Source: Gigaspora rosea | Taxonomy: Eukaryota > Glomeromycota > Glomeromycetes > Diversisporales > Gigasporaceae | Direction of reading: 5' to 3' | DNA length: 64,000 bases | Assembly: GCA_003550325.1 (NCBI GenBank) | Contig: QKWP01001243.1 | Span: forward strand, 43,955-107,954 | In this document: positions 53,297 through 64,000 of the stretch, one piece after another | Layout: every line of letters begins with the position of its first letter | Numbering within the stretch: position 1 is the stretch's first letter | Notes under the pieces: model-generated | The model's input: the letters and a program-made list of their open reading frames with translations, nothing else | Told to the model about the DNA's origin: nothing | Databases searched by the model: none | Program-made: the position numbers and the translations under genes

Positions 53297-54350
53297 ATTT
53301 ATTGTGGGCAGCCTATAGATAGTTTTAAGGAGAGAGTGTATATACGTTTAACTGATACCACTTTAAACCAATCCATTCGCTAGATTAAAATCTGCCCAAA
53401 CCAACCCATTAGTTTAAACCTTTCAACCTAACCCATCCGTTAAGTTAAATACCACTCACCCATTAGTTAGAGTTAGAGCACATTCAATCAACAAACCTTA
53501 TGTAATAATTAAAAAAAATAAAAAGTTATTCGAATTTACAATTAACTCAAAAATATTGCATTTGAATTATAATTTTTTTAGTATAATGCAAATGTTTATA
53601 TACAGCTTAGTTAACTATAATATTTACAATACTAAATTTTAATATCATAGCTGCCTAAATGCATTCTAAGTACACAGTTAAAACTCGATTTGCTAGTTAT
53701 CATAAACTTAATATGTAATAACGTTTTCTTTAGACAATGTAAATTTTCAAAGAAAAAAATTAACATAATAATACCAATAAAATGTTTCAGAAATTAAAAT
53801 TAGGGATGGTGCTCAATCATTTTGATTAATTAAATTGAAGCAATCCTTATATCAATTTGTCAAAAGCTTATTGTATGAAATTCAGATTTTTAAATTCGAC
53901 CAGGTTTTTTGATCAAACCGATTAATACTATTTATTTTTTTTTTAGCCAATCAGGTATTTTATTAACTATAGAGAGAAGCGTTTGAGAACAACCAAAATC
54001 TGTGATTCGCACTAATTGCAATGATTTGAATGTCTCAACCATTAGTGCAGAGGTTGCTTGAGAACTTCTAAGCTAGTAGTGCCCTTACAAATTACATCTA
54101 AGTTGGCATAAAATTCTTGCAAAATGCATCTGCTAATGCTTTTCCTTTTCCTTTTGAACTAAAATTATCAAAACAAAGAGTCAAAGAAATCAGCATGATG
54201 TTCTTGAAAAGTGCACCGGCTAATGCATTTCCTATTCCTGATTTAGATTATTAAAATGAAAATCTGAGAAAAAGTTAGCACGGTATTTCCTTTATGACCA
54301 CATATTGTTTTGGTTTATATAGTACATTGAGCACCCCAGTGCGATGTATA
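53297..54350. other. AT-rich DNA with short degenerate repeats
   Basis: 53350-53470 has repeated AACCCATTAGTTTAAACC-like words. 54100-54290 has degenerate units around AAAGTGCATCTGCTAATGC, which recur at 54960-55230. No gene. Confidence 0.45.
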
Positions 54351-54675
54351 CAGTCAACCCTCCATAAATACAACTTGTAGGGACAAGCCTACAACATGCA
54401 TTTAGGGAAGTTTGCATTTAGAGTAAGCCAATTAAATTGCAGCTTTAAAAATTTGATCAGCAAGTTGTGTAACTTCTACCAAAACTGAATAACCTATTTT
54501 AAATACTAAAATTTGATTGGCTATGTGCATTTAGGGAGGTTAGTGTAATATAAAATGTTATTCAAGAGAACGTGCATTTACAGAATATAGAACGTGTATT
54601 TAGTACTAATAACATCTTACGAAATAGAAAAAAACATGCATTTAGGGAGGTATTGCATTTATAAAGATCCGACTG
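54351..54675. mobile_element. pogo/Tigger-type MITE, copy 2 (325 bp)
   Basis: Ends CAGTCAACCCTCCATAAATA and CAGTCGGATCTTTATAAATG, TA duplicated (54349-54350, 54676-54677). Inverted relative to the copy at 8870-9210. Confidence 0.8.
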
Positions 54676-54677
54676 TA

Positions 54678-55360
54678 TTACAATACGACACATTACGATA
54701 TACCACCTATAAAATTAGGTGTTTCTAATGAGTTTAATTTGAACGACCTGAAGCTGATCTAGTTATAATAAATTTAGTATATAGGTTTGGCCCATATAAT
54801 AGATTTACTATAGCTAGGTCGATTTCGGTTTGTTTAGATCAAACCTGTTAGGTGCACTATATAAAATACAAAGCTCATATGTGGCACAATAACACGACAA
54901 ATATTACTACATGCCGTCTTCTGATTCACGATTATAGCTAAGATATAAAGAAACCGGTGAAATTCAAACAGTAAAATCCAAACAAGTTAGTATGATGTTA
55001 TTGTAAAGTGCATCTGCTAATCCTAATTCAAAACTATTATACTTACTACTCAAGTCTGGTATAGAGTTCTTACAAAGTGCAGTTATCAATGCTTTTCAAA
55101 GATCATCAAGTCAGTGCATTTACTGTGCCTTTTGTCTTCTGACCCAAGAGTATTGTAGCTAAGACCAAAAAACCTGGTGGAAGCCAAACAAATTAGCTTG
55201 ATTTTCTTGTAAAGTCAATATTAATCTGCATCTAATGAGATGCCATAAGCCTGTACACAAACTAAGGTTGCTGGCCGTAAGTAATAATTACGGACATTAC
55301 AAATTACAACCTAGGTTGCAATCTTAATTACAACTAATGCCCAAAGTTGTAATGTGCCGT
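54678..55360. other. AT-rich DNA with AAAGTGCATCTGCTAAT repeats
   Basis: Three or four diverged units at 54960-55230 continue the family seen at 54100-54290 on the other side of the pogo-like MITE, which probably inserted into a longer array. No gene. Confidence 0.4.
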
Positions 55361-55364
55361 ATTG

Positions 55365-55462
55365 CTGTAAAATGCTGTAATAGTTGTAAATGACGTAATA
55401 GTTGTAAGTGCCGTAATAGGTTGTAAGTGCCGTAATAGGTTGTAAGTGCCATAATAGATTGT
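55365..55462 (+). repeat. 19-20 bp tandem repeat GTAATAGGTTGTAAGTGCC
   Basis: About five units, the last three nearly identical. It produces false open frames on both strands. Confidence 0.75.
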
Positions 55463-55736
55463 ATCATAAATGTTTGCAATAATCCAGTTGGCTTATCAGT
55501 ATTTTCAATAAGGTAGCTGCGCAATGTTATTGCGCAAAACCAGGAACGGAAACTTAATTTTATATTTAACGAGATGGAAAATTGGCGTTGATATAAATAG
55601 AAAAATATTCCATGTATATATGAAAATCGATAATACAAACGGAACCATGAATAAAACAAATAAGAACAAGTTATATACCAAATCTAAAGGCTATAAGAAA
55701 CAATATGGTAAAGTCGATAGCCATACAGAGAACATA

Positions 55737-55986
55737 TGGGGGCTCGTCAGTAGAAAGGAGGTAGAAAGTTTTTAAGTAAAAGTTTTTTAGACTTTGAACT
55801 AAAATATCTCAATAACTACTAAACTAAATTTAATAATTTTTTTTTTATTTTAATTATATGTAGTTATAAAATTAAATAAAAAAAAATTTATTTAACTTGA
55901 TATAGTTGTTATTGAACTATTTTAATTTAAAATTTAAAAAAAAAGTGGTAAAAACTTTTTACTCCTTTTCTACTGACGAGCCCCCA
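55737..55986. mobile_element. TA-type MITE inserted in a hAT target duplication (250 bp)
   Basis: Inverted ends TGGGGGCTCGTCAGTAGAAA, TA duplicated (55735-55736, 55987-55988). Removing it rebuilds AACATATG immediately before the hAT MITE at 55991, matching its other flank exactly. Confidence 0.9.
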
Positions 55987-55990
55987 TATG

Positions 55991-56242
55991 CAGTGTTGTC
56001 ACTTGGACGTGTCCATACTATGTTTTTTGTCCAATGTCCAAGATTGTCCAAAATCGTTCAAGCCTATGTTCCATGTTTAACTAATTAATAAAGTAATTTA
56101 AAAAAATATATAATTATATATTTTTTTAGGTGCTGGACTCATTGGTGAAAAAATTAAAATAGATTATCTTAATAAAATTTTAAGTAATTTTAATTTGAAA
56201 AAATGTCCAAAATGTCCAAAAAATGTCCAAGTGACAACACTG
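55991..56242. mobile_element. hAT MITE, CAGTGTTGTCACTTGGAC ends (252 bp)
   Basis: Inverted ends CAGTGTTGTCACTTGGAC. Right duplication AACATATG (56243-56250); the left copy is split as AACATA (55731-55736) and TG (55989-55990) by the younger MITE. GTCCAA words as in 52910-53041. Confidence 0.9.
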
Positions 56243-56739
56243 AACATATGTATGTAATAACTCATAAATACAGAAATCAAAAAAATAGGTTATGAGAAGG
56301 GAACATCCAATTAGATGCACAGAATTGTACACATCACATTTCCCACCAGTAAACATACTCTGCATACTTTGTACTCTGTTCCTGGTACTCTTTATCGCAT
56401 CCTGTTCCTGGTATTTGCAATCTGAATTTCAGAGCCTAAAAACTTATTGATAAAGTTAACATCCGGCTGATAATTTAGCTATAGACTTGGTTGGCTAGCA
56501 TTGCCAAGTTCCAATGAATCCAACCCAAAACTCTGGGAAGCGCCCTGTAAAGAATATTAAAATTCACGAAATATAATTTGGATTGACAAATTCTTTTGAT
56601 TAAGCCTTTGACGATCAGTGATTATCAATTTATCAGTCTGACAAAAAATCTGAGAAAAAAAAATCAAATATTCAGTATTGAAGTCTATAAATTTATATCG
56701 GATCACTAATTTTTGTACCTACATTAGCAAAATAAATAT

Positions 56740-56880
56740 ACAAAATCTTTCGAAAGAAATTGCATGCCGAAATCTTCGAAAGAATTGCGATCGACACGAA
56801 ATCTTTCGAAAGATTTCGGTATGCATTTTTTTCGAAAGATTTTGAAAGAAATTTCGAATTATTTCAAAATATATTGCGAA
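56740..56880. repeat. Cluster of ATCTTTCGAAAGAT palindromes
   Basis: Six or more TTCGAAAG palindromes, including CGAAATCTTTCGAAAGATTT. The same words cluster at 58380-58600. Part of the dispersed repeat described at 57000. Confidence 0.6.
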
Positions 56881-56999
56881 ATATTGTAAATAGGGCAAAT
56901 AAAAACAATGCAACCCTGTACATAATTATCCCCTCCAGGTCACAGGAGGTAATATTTTGCATATTATCACAATATTTCGCAATATTTCGTAAGTTTCAA

Positions 57000-58620
57000 A
57001 TTTTTTTTTAAAAAAATAAATAAACGATATACATATTCACATAATTATACTTTTGCAAATTTTTGAATGTTTTCACAGGTTTTCGCATAGTTTCGCAATT
57101 TAATATAAAATTTTATATTTTTTATTTATTATTATACATTATATATTTTAAATTTATTTTAAATTAAATATACATTTTTATTCAATATTACATAATTATT
57201 ATACATATATTATACAAAAAAAAAATAAAAAAAATGACGAAAAAAAATGAAACCAAAAAAAAAATGAAAAAAACAACGAAAATGAAAAAAAGTATTTAAA
57301 ATACTTTCGCACTTCGTTGCATATAATCCTATAAAAAACTAGCCCTACATGCTTATTTTCACTTACTCCAGTTAGCTATGATTTCGCTTCTTTGTTTTAA
57401 CTATCGTTTCGCTTCAGCTATTTCTTTTGTTTTAGCTATCATCTTCGTTTCACTCTTCTTTTTAAATATTTCCTAAAAATAGTAAAGAAGTGAAAAAATA
57501 AAAAAAAAACCACTTCTCAAAAGTATTAGTATTCCCAGAAAAATCTAGTCTGTTCTTGCAAAGTGCCAGAGAAGTTAGAGTTGGTGTTCTTAAAGTTGGT
57601 GTCTTGTAAAGTGCTAAAAAAGTCGTTTTCTTGCAAAGTGCCGAAGAATTCAGGAATATAAAATAAAAATTAAAAAATAAGTAAAAAAACAAAAAAACAA
57701 ACAAAAAAAACAAAAAAAAAAATAAAGGAAGCCCCAAATCTCCATTTCTCTGAAAATTTGAAATTGCCAAAAGCCAGGTTAATGTTCGCAGAATGCCGAA
57801 AAAGTCCAGGTTGATTTTTTTGCAAAGTACCAGGAAGTAAGAGTTGTGTTCTCGCAAAGTGCCAGAATAAAATAAATTAATAAAAAAAAATATAAAAAAA
57901 AAACAAAAACAAAATGTGTTAAACGAAAAAATAAATATAGCTAAACTTTGCGAAAACTTGCAAATACTTGCAAAAACTTGCACCTAACTAAATCATTTCT
58001 TTAAAGTCACATTCTTGGAAATTTTGAAATTGCTAGAGAAATTAGTTGATCGTTCTTGTAGCGTGTTGAAAGTTTGAGTAGGCTTGTAAAGTCAATTTGG
58101 TGTTTTCGCAATTTGCTGAAAAGTTTTTGGTTTTCTTGCAAAGGGTTTGTAAAGTGTGAACAAAATTAAAAAATAAATAAATAAAAAAAAAAACAAAACA
58201 AAACAAAAACAAAAAAACGAAAGAAAAAAAAAAACAATGTAAAACTGTATAGAAGATCTAATTTATAAACAAAGATCTAATTTGATCTTGTAATACAGAA
58301 TTTGTAGATTAACTTCGAAGTATTTCAAAAATAGTCCAATGCGTTCTGGGCATGACCCAGGTTACAGATCTACTAATACAGCCTATCCAGCCAGTTCTAA
58401 AATATTTCGAATTATTTCGATTACAAAATATTTTGAAAAATATTTCGAATCTACTTTCGAAATATTTTGAACCTATTTTCGAAATATTTCAAATCTGATA
58501 ATCTTTTGAAATATATTTCGAAATATTTCGAAATATATTGCAATATACGAAATCTTTCGAAAGATTTTGCAATAACGCAAGATCTTTCGAAAGATTTCGG
58601 TACTATAAATTTGCTGATGT
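57000..58620 (-). repeat. Inverted copy of the 5.5-8.4 kb interspersed repeat
   Basis: On the minus strand the order CTTTGCAAGAAC words, AGATCTGTAACCTGG (58350-58375) and TTTCGAAATATTT runs matches 7040-8230. The open frame 57462-57983 is Phe-rich low complexity and is not a gene. Confidence 0.55.
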
Positions 58621-59075
58621 ATAAGTATTATTTTTATTATTGTTTGTTATTGCATCTTTGATTTTTGAATTCATGCGCTCATTTGTAAATTTATATCTCA
58701 TATAGCAATAACACGTACGAACGTAAAAAATAATTATTAAATAATGAACATATCACACGGATCAATCAATTATAAGATTTTGTGTACAGAGGCCATTCAA
58801 ATGCTGGTACGTATCTTTTATAGTATCATTCGGGGTGCTACACAGAGTCACAATGACTAATAACCCAATCAGATGCCCAGATTTGTACAGAACACTTCAC
58901 ACTATGCACTACGTTTCTGTATGGTATAATAGCATATCGAATACGTATTTAATAGTGCTCGATATTATGAAAATTATAAATTACCTTCACATGTCATAAT
59001 GTAAAAAAAAACAAGTTGCATTACCATTTGCTGGTCTTGTGAAAAAAATCGATTAAGACTAGTGATGTTAAGTAG

Positions 59076-59178
59076 TTTGACTGCTTTAGTTTTTACAGTA
59101 CAATTTATATGTAACCAGCTAGTTTGACTAGATTCGTTACATATAAATTGTGCTGTAAAAACTAAAGTAGCCAGACAA
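59076..59178. mobile_element. Hairpin MITE, about 100 bp
   Basis: Arms GCTTTAGTTTTTACAGTACA and CTTTAGTTTTTACAGCACAA pair over about 40 bp around a 20-nt loop. No target duplication assigned. Confidence 0.6.
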
Positions 59179-59282
59179 TTTAATATTCATACTCACATGG
59201 AATTTCCCACACCATGCTGTGCGACAATATCTAATTTGCTATTATACAGGTTTTTAGTCTCAATTAATATTTCTAGTTTAGT

Positions 59283-59420
59283 GTGACCGTTCCAAGCCAC
59301 TACTTATTGCCATTACGGCTATTACAACCATTACAACCATACAACCAATACAACCAATACAACCATTATACCTATTACGACAATTATGTCTATTACGACT
59401 ATTATACCCTTTATGGCAAA
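59283..59420 (+). repeat. ATTACAACC/ATTACGAC minisatellite
   Basis: About 13 degenerate 9-10 bp units. Gives a spurious frame on the minus strand. Confidence 0.65.
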
Positions 59421-59559
59421 TCATTACAACTTTAAGGTATATAGCATGCAACCTTAACACAAACCCAAGCCTCAACCATAGCTTATTGGATTTTCAACAT
59501 TATTAAAGTGTATTTTATTTATTGGTAAGTGTTCACATCCGATTGTAAACCAATATTTA

Positions 59560-59738
59560 TAGCTGTTTTCATAAATTTTGGGACAACTGATAAAAATTGA
59601 TCAGCCGAATTTGATAAGGTTTGAATTTAGTGTTATCAAATTATTGTAATGCCGAAATCTAATTCGAATTCTAAAACCTATTGAATTCAACCAAAATAAT
59701 CTTTATCAGTTGTTCCAGAATTTATAATATAACAGCTG
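59560..59738. mobile_element. TA-type MITE, AGCTGTT ends (179 bp)
   Basis: Left TAGCTGTTTTCATAAATTTT and right CAGCTGTTATATTATAAATT are inverted, then ACAACTGATAAA in both arms. TA flanks (59558-59559, 59739-59740). Confidence 0.65.
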
Positions 59739-59740
59739 TA

Positions 59741-61356
59741 AATATCATTTTTAACTTACTATTGAAGTTACGTGGATATCTTCACCATGACGTGTAATAA
59801 ATTCTTTGATGAGTGCAAGCCATATTCCAATATCTTTACGACTACATGAACTTTGAAATTCTATATAGCAAAAATATTGAAAAGGCTGACCTAGAATTCT
59901 GACTCCTAAATTGAAAAAAAACTATGAAAATGGACATGATGTCATAATTTTCAGTTTGGAACATGTTCATATTAGGTATGTGCTATTTTAAGATGCTTAT
60001 AGGCTTCAAGTTATATATATGATTTTTTACCATCATTTCTTTTATCTTACAATACAGTAATTGAGTGTAAATATATAATTCAGTTTTTTTAACAATAAAA
60101 GAACAGCTATAAAATTTCTTTATTATTAATTACTTACCTTTGTTTATTTCAAGTTTCAAAAAAAAAAGATCTTAGTAAACGTGTTATTTTTAAAAAAATT
60201 AATAATCAAGACTTTGGCTAGTCAAACATGATACATATGAATTTTATATGATTTTTATATAAAATAACAATTTTTGTATTACAATTAAACTTGTGTAACA
60301 TTTGAGTTGGCCCCCGTAATTTTACCAACCCCTAGGTAGTATAGCTCTTTTTAAAGAATAAAAAAAGTTATTAATAAAGTTAATATTACAAATTTGATTG
60401 GTTTAATAAAATTTATACTAGATTTAATAGCATAGTGGATGTTCAATTTGATTGGCTTGAAGATCACTAAGTTACACAATATAAAAAATTTTTAAAGTAA
60501 TCCTTACTATGATAACCATATTATCAATTGGCAACTCATGGTTTTATTGTCCAGAGCATAGCAATAGACTCTAAGTTTCTAGACAAAGTAATATAAAATT
60601 TATATTTTTGATGCATTTTTATCAAAAAAAAAGTCTTTTTTGATAAATTTTTTTTTTGTAAATTATATAAAGATAGATCAAAAAGCATAATTTTGAAAAT
60701 TTTGTCTGTTCATATACATAATATGTAATTACAAAAATACCTGAAGTTCAAGAAAATTTAGTGTAGTTACTACCTTTAAAATAGTAAATGACTTTTTAAA
60801 TAAATTATTATATTTGTATAACTGCTTTGTTTGTTCAGGACCCCAAACATCTAGTACAAAGTTTATATTTTATTTTTTTTAGCAAAACCTCTAAAATTTA
60901 AAAAGCAAAAAAACAGTTTTTGGCAATTAGCTTGGCATCCAGTAGTCCAATTTGAATAAGCTTTTTTTTAAAATGAAGCTTTCAGTAAGGCACATTTAAC
61001 AAAAAAAAAGGTTATTCAATTCTGATTACTGGATTAGAAGTTATTTAAGTAAATATAGGTTTGTCATTTTTAGCAAATTAGATTAAAATTGGCCAAAATC
61101 CAGTTATAAAAATGTTTGAAGTCCTGTTTGTTTCTTCTAATAACCTTTTACTTTATATTTTTTTAATCTTGGCTATAATACTTTAAGCTCTTGATCTCTA
61201 TATACACTTTATTTCTGGATCCAAATAAGATATGCTAAAGTTTTTTTATTGAACCCTGTACTAAATATAGTAATCTACAATAAAAATAAAAAAATCTGCA
61301 AAAAACCTCAAAAATAAGCAAAAAATTACTATAAATAAAAAGAGTAAATTTATTTA
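59741..61356. other. AT-rich non-coding DNA
   Basis: No gene recognised. Contains the right end of the putative 8-kb element (60300-60335) and scattered A/T runs. Confidence 0.45.
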
Positions 61357-61683
61357 TCGCCTCATGCGATGCGCCTTATTTGTCACCCTCCCAATTAAAT
61401 TTCAAGATTAGATGTAACATTACACGATCAAAAAATTCAAAACAAACATTCGTTTTGTCAAAAATCGTCTATAAATTAAAATTGAGTATATGAAACTACC
61501 CTTAGAATTGTAACAAAAAAAATTTCTTGCCAAATTTTACTATAAAACCCTTTACCCATACATATAATTTATACTTCACCCTAACCCTAACCAATGAAAA
61601 AAACAAGCTATTTTAATTGTTTTGATTTTATGTTACATCTGATTTTATGATCTGCAGCAGGTGCGACAACATCGCACGTGCGA
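61357..61683. mobile_element. TA-type MITE, TCGC-TGCGATG ends (327 bp)
   Basis: Ends TCGCCTCATGCGATG and TCGCACGTGCGATG are inverted; TA flanks (61355-61356, 61684-61685). The interior has CACCCTAACCCTAACC (about 61575) and a stretch shared with 49093-49305. Confidence 0.65.
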
Positions 61684-61776
61684 TATATAAATTATTTCAA
61701 ATAAAAAATCTGTATAAAAAATATCCAAAATAAACTAACTAATACCTGATCTATTTATATATTTTAGGTTCTATTA

Positions 61777-61925
61777 GAGAGCTTCCAGAAATCAGTTAAT
61801 TTTTGTTTACTATAAGCCTATCCTACCCATCTACACCTAATATCCCAATTAGCCAATCAGATTTTACAATTATTAAAAAGCTAAATATAACATTTAATAG
61901 TAAATAACTTTTGATCTACTGTAGT
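61777..61925 (+). mobile_element. Truncated left end of the giant foldback family
   Basis: GAGAGCTTCCAGAAATCAGT, then CCTAATATCC-ATTAGCCAATCAGATTTTA and AACTTTTGATCTACTG follow the left end of 10021-13141 for about 150 bp and stop abruptly. Confidence 0.65.
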
Positions 61926-62024
61926 GTTCGGATCTAGATAATCTGTTTATCTAAAGATAACTATTTGTTGAAAAAAGTCATTATCTGTTATCTATATCTG
62001 TTCATAATTCCATTATCCGGATAA

Positions 62025-62185
62025 GGACGCTGACATTTATTAGGTAATATTTTAGGGGGTGGGGGATCAAGAAAAATCTTACCTTAGTTAAATTTGATTG
62101 GCTAAAATTCTATTTATAGATCTTACCTGGGGTGGGAGGTAAGCCCCTATAGTAAATAGATATTAGGTAATAAATGTTAGCGCTC
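62025..62185. mobile_element. TAA-flanked MITE (Harbinger-like), 161 bp
   Basis: Ends GGACGCTGACATTTATTA and GAGCGCTAACATTTATTA are inverted; TAA on both sides (62022-62024, 62186-62188). The host sequence around it (CTAGATAATCTG ... CTAGATTATCTG) is itself an inverted repeat, so it sits in an older palindromic element. Confidence 0.7.
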
Positions 62186-62547
62186 TAACTATCTAGATTA
62201 TCTGTTAATTATTAGATACTAGATAAACCTAAATATAAATTTAGTGTAATGCAGACAAATACTTGCGAAATTGTACTATAGATGCACAAGCAACCCAGGT
62301 TTGCACCTCCGAGTTATTATATAATTCTTGATATTTCAACACATTCTATCTTTAAACTGGAGTATAGCCAGGGTTGCTCCGGAGTATGTTGTTCCACTAA
62401 CAACTTTAATATACCTATTATATTCGAGATAAATGCACCAGAAATGGAAATTAAATGGCATACATACGCAAAATCTTGTATAAACGCATATGATAAAGCA
62501 AGAATATGAATATATATAGAAACTTTGCGTATTATATCTTCATATCT

Positions 62548-63085
62548 CTTGCTCCTGTATTTTGTGTCGCATAGCCTAACTTTCAAAGTACAATACCTGA
62601 TTCTGCAATTTATTTTCTTATGGGCGTTGCTTAAATTGCTGACTTTAATTGCAATTTTATATATCCACTTATTGCACGGACAATACAAACTCCTGGAGAG
62701 GAAATAGCCAGCCAGAGAGTGCAAATTTTGACAATCCGGATCAAGACTCCAATATACGCAAAAGAAGAAACAAGTGAAAATAGGCAAAAACTAATGTTTA
62801 AATTGATCTTGTTGCATTAATTAAAATGACAGGAATGAAATTTTACGTATAGTAACATTACAACAACTCTATAACCTCTAACATTAACAGTTAAAGCTAA
62901 ATAGTTTATTTCTTGCCTAATAACAAGTTAGAAAGTATTAACTTTTTTGGAGAAGCTTGGCTCTTTTAACGAACATAGGAAACAATTCAAATCTTAAAAG
63001 TCAGGGAATCAACTAATACTTGCTTCTGTATTTTGTGTCACATAAAATTGTTAGTCTGACTTTCAAAATGCAAAACCTGATTCCA
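62548..63085 (+). repeat. Pair of direct repeats, CTTGCTYCTGTATTTTGTGT
   Basis: 62548-62605 recurs at 63019-63085 (TTGTGTCRCATA, ACTTTCAAARTRCAAWACCT). Open frames on both strands between 62282 and 62787 have no recognisable domain; not called as genes. Confidence 0.5.
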
Positions 63086-63269
63086 GGCCTACCGAATAAT
63101 TGATTGCAATGGAAATTAATGTTGATTTTCCAAATTCGCATTTACTCTACTTAATAACAAGCTAATACGTATCAAATATTTATACTAAATTCATTAAAGT
63201 TTTTCGAGATTTTTATATCCTTTTATTAATATCTGATATGTATTTTAAAATGCTACTAAACTATATATA

Positions 63270-63586
63270 CCGTATATGTCCGAAAATAAGCTACTACCTA
63301 AAATAAGCTACCCTCTGATTTTTTTAAAAAATCTTAAAAAATTCGTTAGCAGTTGCTACATATAAAACTTTTTTTCTACTAAGTAAACTTCAAAAAGTCG
63401 ATTAAGTAAAGTTGTTCAGCGCATTAAAATACACCCACTATAAAAATTTGGTATCATTTGGATAACTTTTTATTAGTACGTTTTTTAATTTTTTCAAAAA
63501 ATGCTATATTTCGAAAATAAGCTACTTTACGATTTTTCGTGTAATTTTTTGGCCAAAAAAGGTAGCTTAATTTCGGACACATACGG
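63270..63586. mobile_element. TGTCCGAAAATAAGC MITE, copy 2 (317 bp)
   Basis: Ends CCGTATATGTCCGAAAATAA and CCGTATGTGTCCGAAATTAA, TA flanks (63268-63269, 63587-63588). Direct copy of 13921-14238. Confidence 0.8.
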
Positions 63587-63588
63587 TA

Positions 63589-64000
63589 TTCTAAATTCTA
63601 CATATTTAAGGCTTTTTTATAATATGCATCCTAAATATAGTAAAACATTTTGAAGTATTACAGTATTAGGTTAACCAGATTTAAGTTCTTTTGACACGAA
63701 CGAACATATAGTATGCAGGTTTGTCTAATCAAAAGAACAAAAAAAGATAGTGTTTAGGATTAAAGCTGGGATAATAGATAAATAAATATAATATACCTTT
63801 AAAAGATTAAATACATATACACACTCATACTTACCAAGCAAGTGATTAAATATTCATAGTTTGAACATTGTATAAATACTCTTACATCTGTAATTTGAAA
63901 ATAATGACGATTAAAAAAAGTATACTATTCACGTACATACGCGTCAAAGTCATAAGTTGTGAGTATTTATTATTTATAAGTATATGTACATGTACGCATA
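63589..64000. other. AT-rich non-coding DNA
   Basis: Nothing recognised up to the window edge. Confidence 0.45.

Larger units (their letters stand above)
52360..60335. mobile_element. Possible 8-kb composite element with inverted ends and GTAGTAT duplication
   Basis: The left end CTAGGGTTAGTAAAATTACG is mirrored by the right end CTAGGGGTTGGTAAAATTAC (reading inward), about 28 of 31 positions alike, and GTAGTAT is repeated directly outside (52353-52359, 60336-60342). The interior is mostly other repeats: hAT MITEs, a pogo-like MITE, the 57000-58620 repeat block. No transposase was recognised. It could be a large, old element expanded by insertions, or two unrelated fragments of one family that happen to face each other. 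Confidence 0.4.

Noticed and set aside
55324..55775. Protein genes on both strands
   Set aside because: They are created by a 19-20 bp tandem repeat and the flank of a MITE.
57462..57983. 173-codon Phe-rich frame
   Set aside because: Part of a dispersed low-complexity repeat that recurs at 7-8 kb.
62282..62787. Open frames on both strands (75 and 156 codons)
   Set aside because: No domain, Cys/Ile/Ser-rich by AT bias, and part of a repeated segment.
1..64000. Mitochondrial DNA, suggested by extreme AT content
   Set aside because: No mitochondrial genes; spliceosomal introns, LINEs and DNA transposons show nuclear DNA.

Overview
The window looks like nuclear DNA of a repeat-bloated, extremely AT-rich fungus. 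The best guess is an arbuscular mycorrhizal (Glomeromycotina-type) genome, judged from the two host genes (fungal-type, with short GT-AG introns), the abundance of Tc1, hAT and LINE elements, and the gene style. This is inference; no search was run. Only two host genes can be reconstructed completely: a U2B''/U1A-type spliceosomal RNA-binding protein (47144-48516, minus, six exons, 253 aa) and a SIRT5-like sirtuin deacylase (49976-51854, plus, six exons, 268 aa). They are divergently arranged with four or more small transposons between and inside them. A third gene may end in the 49.4-49.6 kb exon. A kinesin motor pseudogene (5985-6575) and a cluster of degenerate small ORFs (33.4-35.3 kb) are the other gene-like remains.

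Almost everything else is mobile DNA. From left to right: an AT-rich interspersed-repeat block (1-630); a 2.55 kb hAT-like element (1084-3633) carrying GGGTGACCC palindromes; a foldback; a tRNA-headed SINE (4.5-5.5 kb); the kinesin pseudogene and more repeat blocks (to 8.4 kb); MITEs; a 3.1 kb giant foldback element (10021-13141); three more MITEs; two minus-strand non-LTR retrotransposons (LINE-A about 14.6-22.95 kb, LINE-B about 23.4-31.0 kb); a tandem duplication at 32 kb; a SINE at 35.8-36.6 kb; a second hAT-like GGGTGACCC element (39458-41968); further foldbacks (43-45 kb); the gene pair (47-52 kb); and a possible 8 kb composite element (52360-60335) packed with nested hAT and Tc1/pogo-type MITEs; then more MITEs to the end.

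The most informative structure is nesting. LINE-A is interrupted by an intact Tc1 transposon (19973-21325, TA duplication, 30-bp perfect inverted repeats) and by a Tourist/Harbinger-like MITE (17851-18002, TAA duplication). Removing each insertion with one target copy restores the LINE reading frame. A hAT MITE sits in a hAT MITE (52910-53041 in 52813-53288), and a TA-type MITE sits inside the 8-bp target duplication of another hAT MITE (55737-55986 beside 55991-56242). Both LINEs carry Asn in place of catalytic Asp in the reverse-transcriptase active site. Several otherwise different foldback elements share short internal sequence modules. Two single-N positions (34903, 36024) mark assembly joins flanked by duplicated sequence.
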